Shown: positions 37,491 through 46,694 of the stretch, piece by piece
Layout: each line of letters opens with the position of its first letter
Position numbering within the stretch: the first letter of the stretch is position 1
Assembly: GCF_008315115.2 (NCBI RefSeq)
Contig: NC_050173.1
Coordinates: forward strand, 31,322,792-31,386,791
Length of the DNA stretch: 64,000 nt
From: Sander lucioperca
Taxonomy: Eukaryota > Chordata > Actinopteri > Perciformes > Percidae
Direction of reading: 5' to 3'
The notes under the pieces: generated by a model
The model's database searches: none
Told to the model about the DNA's origin: nothing
The model's input: the letters and a program-made list of their open reading frames with translations, nothing else
Position numbers and translations under genes: made by a program

Positions 37491-38747
37491 GCAGGCAGCA
37501 CCTTGTAGCTGCATGATGAATGAGGGTGCCAGCTGTATTCACCCAACTAGCAGCGCTGTCTCTGATAGGGTTTGGCCCCATGCTCTGAGACCTGTCTCAT
37601 TAACCACAGTGATCATCATGCATTAACAGAGAGACAGAGAGAGGAAATAAATCATTTTTTAATAAGATATGAACCCCCAGTTTTTGAAAGTATAATAGCT
37701 GCCTGAATGCATTGAACATGCTCTCACTGACGGGCAACATGGCTCTGACAGAATGTCACACTTTCGAGCACACCATGTGTTTTTTAGATTTACCACACAT
37801 TTAGAGAAACGGACAGGCAGGGGCCAACACTGGAACCCACTTTCTTGCTCCCCATTGTTTGGGTTTCCTGCATTATTGATGTGGAGCTGACATTTTACAC
37901 TCTGCTTTTCTGAAGCCAAAGCCACACTGTCACCTGCAGCACTGTCTCCACAATGACCAATCTGACATACTGTCAGAGCACCAAAATGATGGTCTTACTG
38001 TATTTGTTAGTGAGATCATTGTGATGTGCTTCACTCCATCGGCACTACTATATATTTTAAATACATAGAATAAAAATAAAAAAACATCCATTCATAAGTT
38101 TGACAACACCAACTGTCTCTATGATGACTGTTATGTCTTTCTTGTCCTCATGGTTTAGCAGCACTTACTGCGACTGACTGTTACTCTGGCTGGCATCAGG
38201 GGCGTGGTTAGGAGTCAGCGCAGGTCAGTCCCTATGATCCTATAGTACACTATGATGGAACTAATGGTTGCTGGGAACGTGAAAATACTTTTAGCAAGCC
38301 TCAAAATCATGCCATAAAAAGATCTCACTCAGCAAAGCAACCTTACAGCAACATCACCCTGATACCACAGAGAAACTGTCAGTCCCATACTAAGTGTAGT
38401 TTCAGCACTCATTAATAACAGTTCTCACCGTGCATTTGTAATTTGTATTTTGAAATTAAAAATAAATGCATAAATATTAAGTCCATATGATGTAATGCTG
38501 ACTTGCGAGGGCACCTTTGCTCTCTCACCGTGTTTTCAGTCACACACTTATTTTCATCTTGCATGTTTCTGCGCAAGAGCAGCTTTTCATGCACTCGTAA
38601 ACAGCTGATGTGGTTGATTATCATATTGCAATCCATCCATTGAACAGCCTTGCACCGTGCGCAAACTAACAATGTTTTTATTTAGCCAGTGTGCAAGTTA
38701 CTCTAGCTATTCCCTTAAAACCCCACAGAAAAGAATTACAGCCTACC
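37491..38747. other. Non-coding DNA, possible intron start of a minus-strand transcript
   Basis: No coding frame is supported. If the candidate exon upstream at 38748-39240 is real, this DNA would be the beginning of its first intron. Confidence 0.45.
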
Positions 38748-39240
38748 TTGGTTCGGCGTGACAGCTCCGTAGGTCGACTTGTAGCAGTGGCTGGCAACAA
38801 TGTGACGCTCGCAGTAAAGATCACAGTTGGTACTTTAAGCGCAGAAGTTTTGACGAGTCGGTGACTGGAGGATCACACACGCTGTGTCGGTGCCTGACGG
38901 ATCTGTGTATCACACACCACTGTGGAGTGTTTATGACAACGCCCAAAACAATACTGATCTGGTTGATTCGCCACCGGTCATTAGCGCGTGTTTAAAGATG
39001 TTGCTGTCCAACTCGGCTGTGCGCAACGGTGCGCTTCCTCTCTCTCCCGACGTAGTCACCAAACTAAACGCTCCCTAAGGACACGTGACCAAACCAAGGG
39101 GGACGGGAATAGCTCAGATTCCCCCCACGGCAGCAGCTGGGATCTGTTACACCGCTGATCCAGTGCCCGTGCAACAAACCCGAGCTGTGCGCACCCACAC
39201 TCCTCCTCCTCCACCGCCCTCCCATCCCCTGTGGCCTCAC
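38747..39240 (-). promoter_or_regulatory. CpG-rich candidate promoter with non-coding first exon
   Basis: This is the longest non-repetitive CpG-rich block in the window, with dozens of CpGs over about 500 bp (for example GTGCGCAACGGTGCGC near 39019) in otherwise CpG-poor DNA. On the minus strand the block ends in CGAACCAAG followed by GTAGGC at 38746, a reasonable splice donor. A GGTCACGTGTCC box (CACGTG E-box) lies at about 39080-39091. The minus strand has short ATG frames that stop quickly (for example ATGACCGGTGGC near 38993), so the exon would be 5' untranslated sequence. A 64-codon plus-strand frame also crosses the block but has no motif. I infer a promoter of an unidentified gene lying below 38.7 kb; orientation rests on the single donor-like site. 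Confidence 0.35.
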
Positions 39241-39712
39241 GGTGTCGCTGTCATGTTTACCTTAAAATGCACTAAAGGCAATAAATATATGGAAATGCAC
39301 CTGTGAAATGCAACTATGTTGGCCCTAACATTTGAGAGAACTATTATAAATGTAATTTTAACCTTTGATCTTTTTCTATATCTCTCTCTGATGTTTTAAC
39401 TCTAAATAAAACCACAGTAACCTTGCTAGATAAAACCAGTAGGCTATAAAAACAGATAGCCCTAACTAGCAAAACAATTACACCTTTGAGTGTTTAAGTC
39501 TTGCCGGCTAGCACCCAGCATTTTTTTGCTTGTGTTTTGGGACGTGCCCCACCTTTATTTGGCCACTTGTTGATAAAGCATCCTAGGCTGAATGATGGTC
39601 TAACTCTCCAACTGATAGTTCACAAAAGCTTAATGCAGCTCCAAAAACATGCCGTGAACACATAAGCTAAGAAGAAAACAAAACAAAAGATTAACATGTT
39701 TCAAATGTTTTT
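39241..39712. other. Non-coding DNA, nothing seen
   Basis: AT-rich spacer between the CpG-rich block and the 3-kb hairpin. A T-rich AAATGTTTTT at 39703-39712 is a near-match of AAATATTTTT at 42681-42690 on the other side of the hairpin. Confidence 0.5.
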
Positions 39713-40888
39713 TACTGCTAAGATTGTTAAATTAACAGATATTGTTATACACCCCAAGTCCAAAAAAGGACTAAAATATAGCCTGTCCGTATGGGAGTTA
39801 AGGTATATAAACTAATGCAGATCAATCACACAATTGTGATTTCTGATTTCTGATTTCTGATTTCAAGCTCTGAGAGCTTTGAAACTTGGCATGTATGTAG
39901 TCAGGAAGTTGCTTTACCCACTAGAAAAGACTGGGTGTGAATATCTTGATGTATGGAATAAATAGAGACATATAAACACATACCTAAAATGCAAAAAATG
40001 AATATCTATGCACAATGTTTTTATTTACTTTGTGGTTGCTTTGCCAGGGATTATCATAGAAACACATACTGTATGATGGCTTGTTGGAAAGGTGGGGTTG
40101 TGCTGAATCCAGCAATACCAAATATGTAAATATAGCATCACGAAATCAGGGTGTTCTTTCACTCAATATATGAGGTGTCCAAAATGAAAGAAAATGGAAC
40201 ACTGACAACATTTAGTCTCAAGTCTAAAGCCCATTATCAGTGGTGAGAAACATGTTGAGAAATTAAAATATAAGATACATTTAATAATGAAACATTTCAT
40301 ATGGCACCTTGTAATATACAGTCCATGTGGAAACAAAGATTGAAATCGAAAGATAACACCTTAACATAGCACAAACAGGAGACAGGAGTCAGGATTGCAG
40401 TTCGACCTTAATGAGCCTTTTAATAAAACTATAACTTAACTTCACGCAATACAAATTCGTCATTTAAATTCAGTCTTAAATCAAACAAATGGTAATCTAA
40501 CAAAACAAACACTCTGAGGGGGATGAGCCCTCTCCTCACTGAATCTCCAGCTCTTCTCAGGCTGTTTTTTTCTAGCAGCTACCATTTGGAACACAAACTG
40601 CTTTTGGTAGCCATTCTGGGGGTTAGGCCATCTCCAGAGGACAGTCACATTTGGACAGTCTGGGAAAGGGCAAGAGCACAGCTCTGTGCAGGTCAAGCCC
40701 ACTGAAAGACACAGTTTCCGTCTTTACAGTAGAGGTGGGTGATGTCTCTAACTTCTTTAGGTGCTGGTGCCTTCTGGAACATCACAGGTTCAATGCACCC
40801 ATCTTCTCTGAGCCTCCATCCTCTACCAACTGGGTTCCAGAGAAGCGGTTTGACCAGGTGGCTGTGACGCCACACTGCTGTTTGGTAC
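39713..40888. repeat. Left arm of the giant hairpin
   Basis: Inverted copy of 41455-42680. Compared with the right arm, it carries a TGATTTC-repeat insertion at about 39835-39868, lacks about 80 bp after CATCTCCAGAGG (about 40640), and lacks about 16 bp in the cysteine-rich coding end near 40705. The remaining sequence matches with scattered substitutions. Confidence 0.9.
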
Positions 40889-41454
40889 AAGGCTCTCAGC
40901 ACATGTTGCTGGAAGTCATCTTCTGTTGGGGGTAGATTTGCTGCTGACGAATCTGTGGTAGATGCTAGTGTGTACCTCAGCTCATCCAGGTTGGTGCAAG
41001 GATGCCCATCCACCTTTTTCTTTTGGCCATACAGGAGGAGGGCATACCTTCTTGCCACAGGCAAAGCCTCTTCCAGGCAACCAGAGAGTCCAAATTTGGT
41101 CATTTCCTGTAATTCACAAAGATGGGTGTTCAGTATTGTGAGGGCAGTGGCCTTCCCAATTCTGTACAAACTGCTTGTGGTGTCACAACCCGTGAGGGCA
41201 TGGCATGCAGGTAAACACTCACAAAGCACTGCTCCAAGCTTCTGAGCGATCAAACAGATAGGAACAAATCTTTCCTTAAGGCCATGTCCAGAGTGCATAA
41301 ACACTACTGAGGATACAAACATCCCTTTGCTTGACTAGTACAGAAGCAAAACTAGTACATCTGTATCATCACATTTGACAATTAGACGAGAATGTGACTG
41401 TGCAAGGTGTATTGCATGTAACACCAGCCTCTGTCAGCCTCCTCCTGGTCACTG
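40693..41454 (-). pseudogene. FEN/PIN-like nuclease-type protein, 5'-truncated and broken
   Basis: Reading leftward from the arm junction, codons give an EEAD block (about 41430-41445, needing a one-base shift), then LHAIHLAQSHSRLIVKCDDTD, DVLVLLLY, and a TAG stop at 41335-41337. The open frame of 209 codons then runs 41322-40693. It contains LPACHALTGCDTTS (residues 37-50) followed by RIGKATALTIL (54-64), LPPTEDD (130-136) and a GRGWRLREDGC segment. The order EEAD, DDTD, GCDTT plus a G-K-x-x-A-L hairpin parallels FEN1/XPG nucleases (EAEA, DxD, GCDY, GIGxxxA), where these acidic residues bind metal. I therefore infer a PIN-superfamily nuclease-like fold. A 16-bp loss near 40705 scrambles the last residues and removes the cysteine-rich tail. 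No start region remains. Similar sequences occur as multicopy genes in fish and invertebrates as far as I know; no function is established. Confidence 0.65.
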
Positions 41455-41743
41455 GTACCAAACAGCAGTGTGGCGTCACAGCCACCTGGTCAAACCTCTT
41501 CTCTGGAACCCAGTTGGTAGAGGATGGAGGCTCAGAGAAGATGGGTGCATTGAACCTGTGATGTTCCAGAAGGCACCAGCACCTAAAGAAGTTAGAGACA
41601 TCACCCACCTCTACTGTAAAGACGGAGCCACCAAATGCCAGTGTCTTTCAGTGGGCTTGACCTGCACAGAGCTGTGCTCTTGCCCTTTCCCAGACTGTCC
41701 AAATATGACCCACTTTGTCACTGATGATAATGTGGATGAGTGA
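41455..41743 (+). pseudogene. C-terminal fragment of the same nuclease-like gene, inverted copy
   Basis: From the arm junction the plus strand reads YQTAVWRHSHLVKPLLWNP and on through GRGWRLREDG and KAPAPKEVRD to a cysteine-rich tail with KCQCLSVGLTCTELCSC followed by PDCPN, ending at a TGA at 41741-41743. This duplicates residues 147-199 of the minus-strand copy and restores the tail that copy has lost. The cysteine spacing (CxC, then CxxxCxC, then a further C) suggests a small metal-binding knuckle. An ATG at 41375 opens the frame in antisense loop sequence, so the first 27 codons are not part of the gene. The fragment lacks all three acidic motifs and cannot be active alone. Confidence 0.7.
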
Positions 41744-42680
41744 CAGTGGTGTGTTGCAGTTGTAATATCATGGGGCGCTGAACTCCCCAAAGTGGCCTCT
41801 GGAGATGGCCTAACCCCCAGAATGGCTACCAAAAGCAGTTTGTGTTCCAAATGGTAGCTGCTAGAAAAAAATTCGATTTAGAAGAGCTGGAGATTCAGTG
41901 AGGAGAGGGCTCATCCCCCTCAGAGTGTTTGTTTTGTTAGATTACCATTTGTTTGATTTAAGACTGAATTTAAATGAACAGAATTTGTATTGCGTGAAGT
42001 TAAGTTATAGTTTTATTAAAAGGCTCATTAAGGTCGAACTGCAATCCTGACTCCTGTCTCCTGTTTGTGCTATGTTAAGGTGTTATCTTTCGATTTCAAT
42101 CTTTGTTTCCACATGGACTGTATATTACAAGGTGCCATATGAAATGTTTCATTATTAAATGTATCTTATATTTTAATTTCTCAACATGTTTCTCACCACT
42201 GATAATGACTTGAGACTAAATTTTGTCAGTGTTCCATTTTCTTTCATTTTGGACACCTCATATATTGAGTGAAAGAACACCCTGATTTTGTGATACTATA
42301 TTTACATATTTGGTATTTCTGGATTCAGCACAACCCCACCTTTCCAACAAGCCATCATATGTGTTTCTATGATAATCCCTGGCAAAGCAACCACAAAGTA
42401 AATAAAAACATTATGCATAGATATTCATTTTTTGCATTTTAAGTATGTGTTTATATGTCTCTATTTATTCCATACATCAAGATATTCACACCCAGTCTTT
42501 TCCAGTAGGTAAAGCAACTTCCTGACTACATATTTGCCAAGTGTCAAAGCTCTCAGAGCTTGTGTGATTGATCTGCATTAGTTTATATACCTTAACTCCC
42601 ATACGGACAGGCTATATTTTAGTCCTTTTTTGGTCTTGGGGTGTATAAAAATATCTGTTAATTTAACAATCTTAGCAGCA
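41455..42680. repeat. Right arm of the giant hairpin
   Basis: Inverted copy of 39713-40888 and the better preserved arm: it keeps the intact C-terminal codons and stop of the gene, and the roughly 80 bp deleted on the left. Confidence 0.9.
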
Positions 42681-44435
42681 AAATATTTTTAGCCAAGAAT
42701 CCATTTCATATATGGGAGACCTTAGAAATGAGGAAAAACATTGTTGAGTTTAGTTCTACCTCCGGTAGGGGTATCTCAAAAACTAAAGCCCTTTTTGACC
42801 ATTTGTCACTAGCCTATTACACACACTCACCCAACTAAGCAAAACTACAAACATTATAATTATTAACATTAACATTATTAACATTATAATGTCACTCAAT
42901 ATCAATCACAATAGGAAAATAAATGTTGACAAACCTTGTGCCATTTTCAGCCAGGTGCTAAAAAAGACAAAAGGTACGACAAAGGGCACATCTTACTGTG
43001 CATCTTTTTTTTCTACTGGCATTACTCTTTCAAAATAAAAGCACCAGCCTTTATCAGGTAATTAACGCATAGACCATTCAAGACCATTATATGACCACTA
43101 ATAATAGCCCTACACTTGCATGTTACTGTGCCTGTATTCTGTTTGAATTTCTGTTATTCTCTTCTGTTGTAATGCTATTCTACTAATGCTATTCTACAGT
43201 ACACACTACAATTACAAACAATTTGAAGTAAACAGGGTGTTGCTGTAAAATAGTATGCATGCTTAACCCATCCTGCATAATATAAAACAAATACTGAACT
43301 GTTGTTATTGGGGCTGACTCTAACTGTCCATATTGTGATCTCACATACAATATTGTACCATTAAAAGCAAAATGTAAACGGCTGCAGCAGTCAGTGATAG
43401 AATATTGGATACCCAAATGCTTCCTCTTCCATTTGATGTCTTTTGACATATATAGTAGGTGACCAAAATCAGATGGTTTAGTATCTCATATAATGAGCAC
43501 CTGTGTTTATTTTTTTTTTTAACACTTGTTTAAAAGTTGCCAGCATGCAGAAGTTGCTGTGCAGAATCATGACGCATGACACAACCTGAAAGATATAAAC
43601 AGACTCTTGAGAAGGGATGCAAAGTTTAGGTATCTCAATAAGCATGGCCTCCAGAGGAGCTAAAGTGGACAAAATCCCTGTGGTCCTTTGCATCAAACAA
43701 ATGCTGATTGGTTTAGAGCATGGAGGGATACCAGTTGTGCTACAACTGAGCAAACACTAAACAAAAAATCCTGCGTGTACAATGTCATTGTGCCAGTTTG
43801 CAGACGCTGAAGGAAGTTCCAGGCTTGAGTCATGACTTAGTGTTTAACTGGAGGATATTCCGTCTATTCTGATATGAAATATTCAGAAATAAAGTGCATG
43901 TAATAGTAACGTCTAAAAGAAATATGATCGTAATGTCAAAATCAACTGCATTCATTTATGAAAAACAAAAGCTAGTCTGCTCAGCATTTGTGATAAGTTG
44001 TAGCTATGTGTGAGCCTGCTTTGCTCCCACCAATTAGCAAAGCAGCCTAAACACAACAACTTTGCTGTAAAATTGTTGAAAATTACTCCATTTATTTTGT
44101 CAATGTCAATTTTGTTATGAAAGATGCAAGTTAAGGCAAATGAAGTAGAGCAACAACTTGAGACCTTTGAGGCTAAACCCAGCTCCCCAGTGGTCATATT
44201 TTGAAGGTGGGTGGATGGAACATTGCTTGCGCTCATTAGCCTGCTGTGCACATGCAGGCAGGGGAATGTCACATCATTACTACTGTCGGTCAGCCCTGCA
44301 TGCACAATGGAAACAACTTGCTTCTGCAATGGAAAACTTGGACCTGTGGTGTCAGGTCCAACAAATATTGAAGGTGGAAGGCCTGGAATAGATGCTTGAA
44401 AGCTGGAGTCCAGACAAGTACTATTAGCATTTCCA
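42681..44435. other. Non-coding DNA, no gene seen
   Basis: AT-rich unique DNA. Frames of 86-125 codons on the minus strand (43.2-44.3 kb) have no domain and are not splice-flanked in any obvious way. Confidence 0.55.
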
Positions 44436-45030
44436 TAATAACCAACACGGTCTCACGGCAGTTCGTGAAATTGTCACGTTATTTTTAATCTATTGATTCG
44501 TGTACATGGACACGGTCATCTCGTTTTTGTGGTGCTCAGCACAGAATGGGAAGCATCTATATGGAGGTTGGGTTTAGGAAAAGAAGAACGGGGAAAGGAC
44601 ACGTCACACGCCGGGACACGACCCGCGGTCTCTGGGGGACACGTGACAACAACGGGATGGTTGTGTTTAGGAAAAGATCAATGGGGAAAGGAACCGTCAC
44701 ATGCGGACGGTTGTGTTTAGGAAAAGAACAACGGGGAAATAAAACACCACACGCGAGACGCGATCCCCGGTCTCCGGGGTGAAAGTCCTGTGTTGTTTGA
44801 TCCATCCACCACCCCGACCAAGCTCCCTATGCGGATTTTCGGCTTTTCATACTACTCCCTACCGTAGTCGTGCTGTGATCACGAAATATGCTTCCCATTG
44901 AAATACATTACATTACAATTCATGCTCACCACCACGAAAAAAACCAACATAAACTTATCCGTGTACATGAATCAATAGATTAAATAACGTGAATATTTCA
45001 CAAACTGCCACGAGACTGGGTTGTAATAAC
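44436..45030. mobile_element. MITE with 7-bp target duplication and internal tandem units
   Basis: TAATAAC is duplicated at 44436-44442 and 45024-45030. The enclosed 581 bp begins CAACACGGTCTCACGGCAGT; its reverse-complemented right end begins CAACCCAGTCTCGTGGCAGT. The match continues through GTGAAATnnTCACGTTATTT, AATCTATTGATTC and GTGTACA, giving terminal repeats of 70 bp or more. Between them lie three imperfect tandem copies of a unit built on GTTTAGGAAAAGAnnAAyGGGGAAA (starting near 44571, 44663 and 44712) in CpG-rich DNA. No transposase. The superfamily is undecided; a 6-7 bp duplication is unusual and would exclude Tc1/mariner, piggyBac and typical hAT. Short reading frames through the units are not genes. 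Confidence 0.8.
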
Positions 45031-45484
45031 ATGGTGTTTGCATGAAGATAAAGTGATTACTTTTTCAGTCAGCACTGATCAGACAAATCAATGCTACAGT
45101 GCTGTGTTAGGTTAAAAGAAGGGGGCTGGAAAATGTGTATCTTAAATTTTTCTGTCACTTGACTCGGTTCCCGGAGAAGCACTTTGGAAACAAGGTTATG
45201 GTTCTGAATAGGAAGATGAGAGGAGCCATCTTTTCCGAGCCCGTAGGTAAGCTAACGTGGGTGTGCTGCTGCTAAATTGATGCCTTCAAACAGCTCTCAA
45301 ATGCAAATGAGATAGATGTAAAATAGCAGAGCTGCACAGTCGTACGAGTTGCCATCTTAATTAGTTCCTCTGTGACAAGGTGTTCATTCAGTGATGAGAA
45401 GGAGGACAGCCTAATGCTGGAGGGGAAACTAACAGGTGGTCTTTGTCTCTCTGCTTGTCTCTCTCTCTCTCTCTCTCTCTCTCT

Positions 45485-45527
<43 letters not shown>

Positions 45528-46585
45528 TGCCAGTTACCATTTCCAAAACACAGATCATTATTGATTGGATTTTGATATACAGTGAATGTGCCATTATCAG
45601 CGCACAACACATTGTTTCCAAACATGCTTTTTCAATTTGGCCTTTCCAAAGATCAGTCTCCATTTGGCCTTTAAAAGCACACCATAGAAGAAAGATGGTA
45701 TACAAAGGAACTCCCCAGTGGAGGGATGCACACTGGGGAAACAGCATTTAAAATGGGGCTAAAGGGAAACCCAGCAATCTTCCTCTCAGCATGCCTGGAG
45801 AGTATATATGAATATTTGCATACAATCTGTGGAATGGGACCACTCTGAGGTATGCTAAGGCAAATGATCAGTACATTGGGGTGCTGTGGCTCCTTGCCAC
45901 CTTGCATTTATATTTATGCAGGAAGTTGATAAACTGGATCCCCAGGGTTCAGCATGTCCACAGGACTGAATATCAAAGGTGGCAGTTGGATCTTTGCGCT
46001 GGTGTGTGGATACTGCAAAACTGGTTGTTCCCTAGCTAGGCAGGTTTCATCTTTGTCAAGGTCATGTCCAACACATCCTCATACCTACAGTAACATTGAT
46101 TTCCAATGACTCCCAAAATGACAAACCTAAATGTGTAAAGGAGTGAAGCAACGAGCCTGCAAAGACAGAGAAAAAGACAGAAAACAAGTAAATATGGTTG
46201 TGAACAATGCAGGATTTAATATATATTTTTAAATCAGCTCTGCAAACACTTTATTAGGAAATGACTGCATTAAACACATACACATAAGTCATTTCGGTGA
46301 TGAACACTATATAAACACAAGTGTTGTTTGCCCTATGACAACATGTGGAGTTGAACATTTAGTGCCTTGCCCAAGGAAACCTGTGAGTATCTGGCTATCT
46401 CTGACTGACCACAATATCAACCTTTGTGTTAGTTTGTTTTGAGACTCCTTGATCTGATTTTAGAGTCGTTTTACAACAAGATAAAATACAAAATATTGAC
46501 AAATAGCAGTTCTCAGCATGTTAAAATGACACAGTTAGAGAACTACTGATGTGTTTGTGAATATGGACCTTATTTTTTGCTCGAT
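45031..46585. other. Non-coding DNA, no gene seen
   Basis: Contains the compound CT/CA microsatellite at 45458-45525. A fragment near 46340-46365 with TTTAGTGCCTTGCCCAAGG resembles a common fish repeat word, but the piece is too short to classify. Confidence 0.5.
45458..45525. repeat. Compound (CT)n(CA)n microsatellite
   Basis: About 28 bp of CT followed directly by about 38 bp of CA. The frames through it (Ser-Leu and Thr-His runs) are artefacts. Confidence 0.97.
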
Positions 46586-46694
46586 GGTGTTTTAAGCCTC
46601 CAACGTCGCCTTCCAGGCAGCTAACCCTAACCTTAACCCTAAACATAACCATTGCTGTGCTGCCTGGAAGGCGACGCTGGGGGCTTAAAACACC
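46586..46694. mobile_element. Miniature hairpin element with CCCTAA-rich core
   Basis: The left edge GGTGTTTTAAGCCTCCAACG and following GTCGCCTTCCAGGCAGC pair with the right edge in reverse complement, giving arms of about 37 bp with three mismatches. The loop contains CTAACCCTAACCTTAACCCTAA, a telomere-like word run. The whole unit is 109 bp. It has no obvious target duplication and no coding capacity. It resembles a very small foldback MITE. Confidence 0.75.

Larger units (their letters stand above)
39713..42680. mobile_element. Giant hairpin (about 3 kb inverted duplication) carrying a nuclease-like gene relic
   Basis: A left arm (about 39713-40888) and a right arm (about 41455-42680) are inverted copies, separated by a loop of 566 bp. 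The outer tips read TACTGCTAAGATTG and, reverse-complemented, TGCTGCTAAGATTG. Mirror-order landmarks include GCCTGTCCGTATGGGAGTTA, GGTGGGGTTGTGCTGAATCC, TCATATGGCACCTTGTAATA and TCTGAGGGGGATGAGCCC. Each arm contains the C-terminal coding part of one gene plus about 0.9 kb of its downstream DNA; the loop contains the preceding coding part. The left arm has a 33-35 bp insertion with TGATTTC repeats (about 39835-39868) and two deletions in its coding part. Flanking AAATRTTTTT decamers match at 9 of 10 bases and might be a target duplication, but they are low-complexity. It may be a foldback-type mobile element or a local palindromic duplication. Confidence 0.85.

Noticed and set aside
37336..37581. 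Serine-leucine-rich frames on the minus strand
   Set aside because: Translation of the GA tract.
38884..39078. 64-codon plus-strand frame in the CpG-rich block
   Set aside because: It has no recognisable domain or Kozak/splice support; CpG-rich DNA is poor in stops, so such a frame is expected.
41369..41850. 79-codon minus-strand frames and the 94-codon plus-strand frame at 40651-40935
   Set aside because: They are antisense shadows of the nuclease-like gene and appear twice because of the inverted arms.
39699..42690. Firm target duplication around the giant hairpin
   Set aside because: AAATGTTTTT and AAATATTTTT match at 9 of 10 positions but are T-rich low-complexity words, so this is reported only as a possibility.
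45272..45751. Four overlapping frames of 67-119 codons on both strands
   Set aside because: All cross the CT/CA compound microsatellite and have no independent coding support.
46621..46650. Telomere or interstitial telomeric repeat
   Set aside because: Only a few imperfect CCCTAA words inside a 109-bp hairpin; far too short for a telomere.
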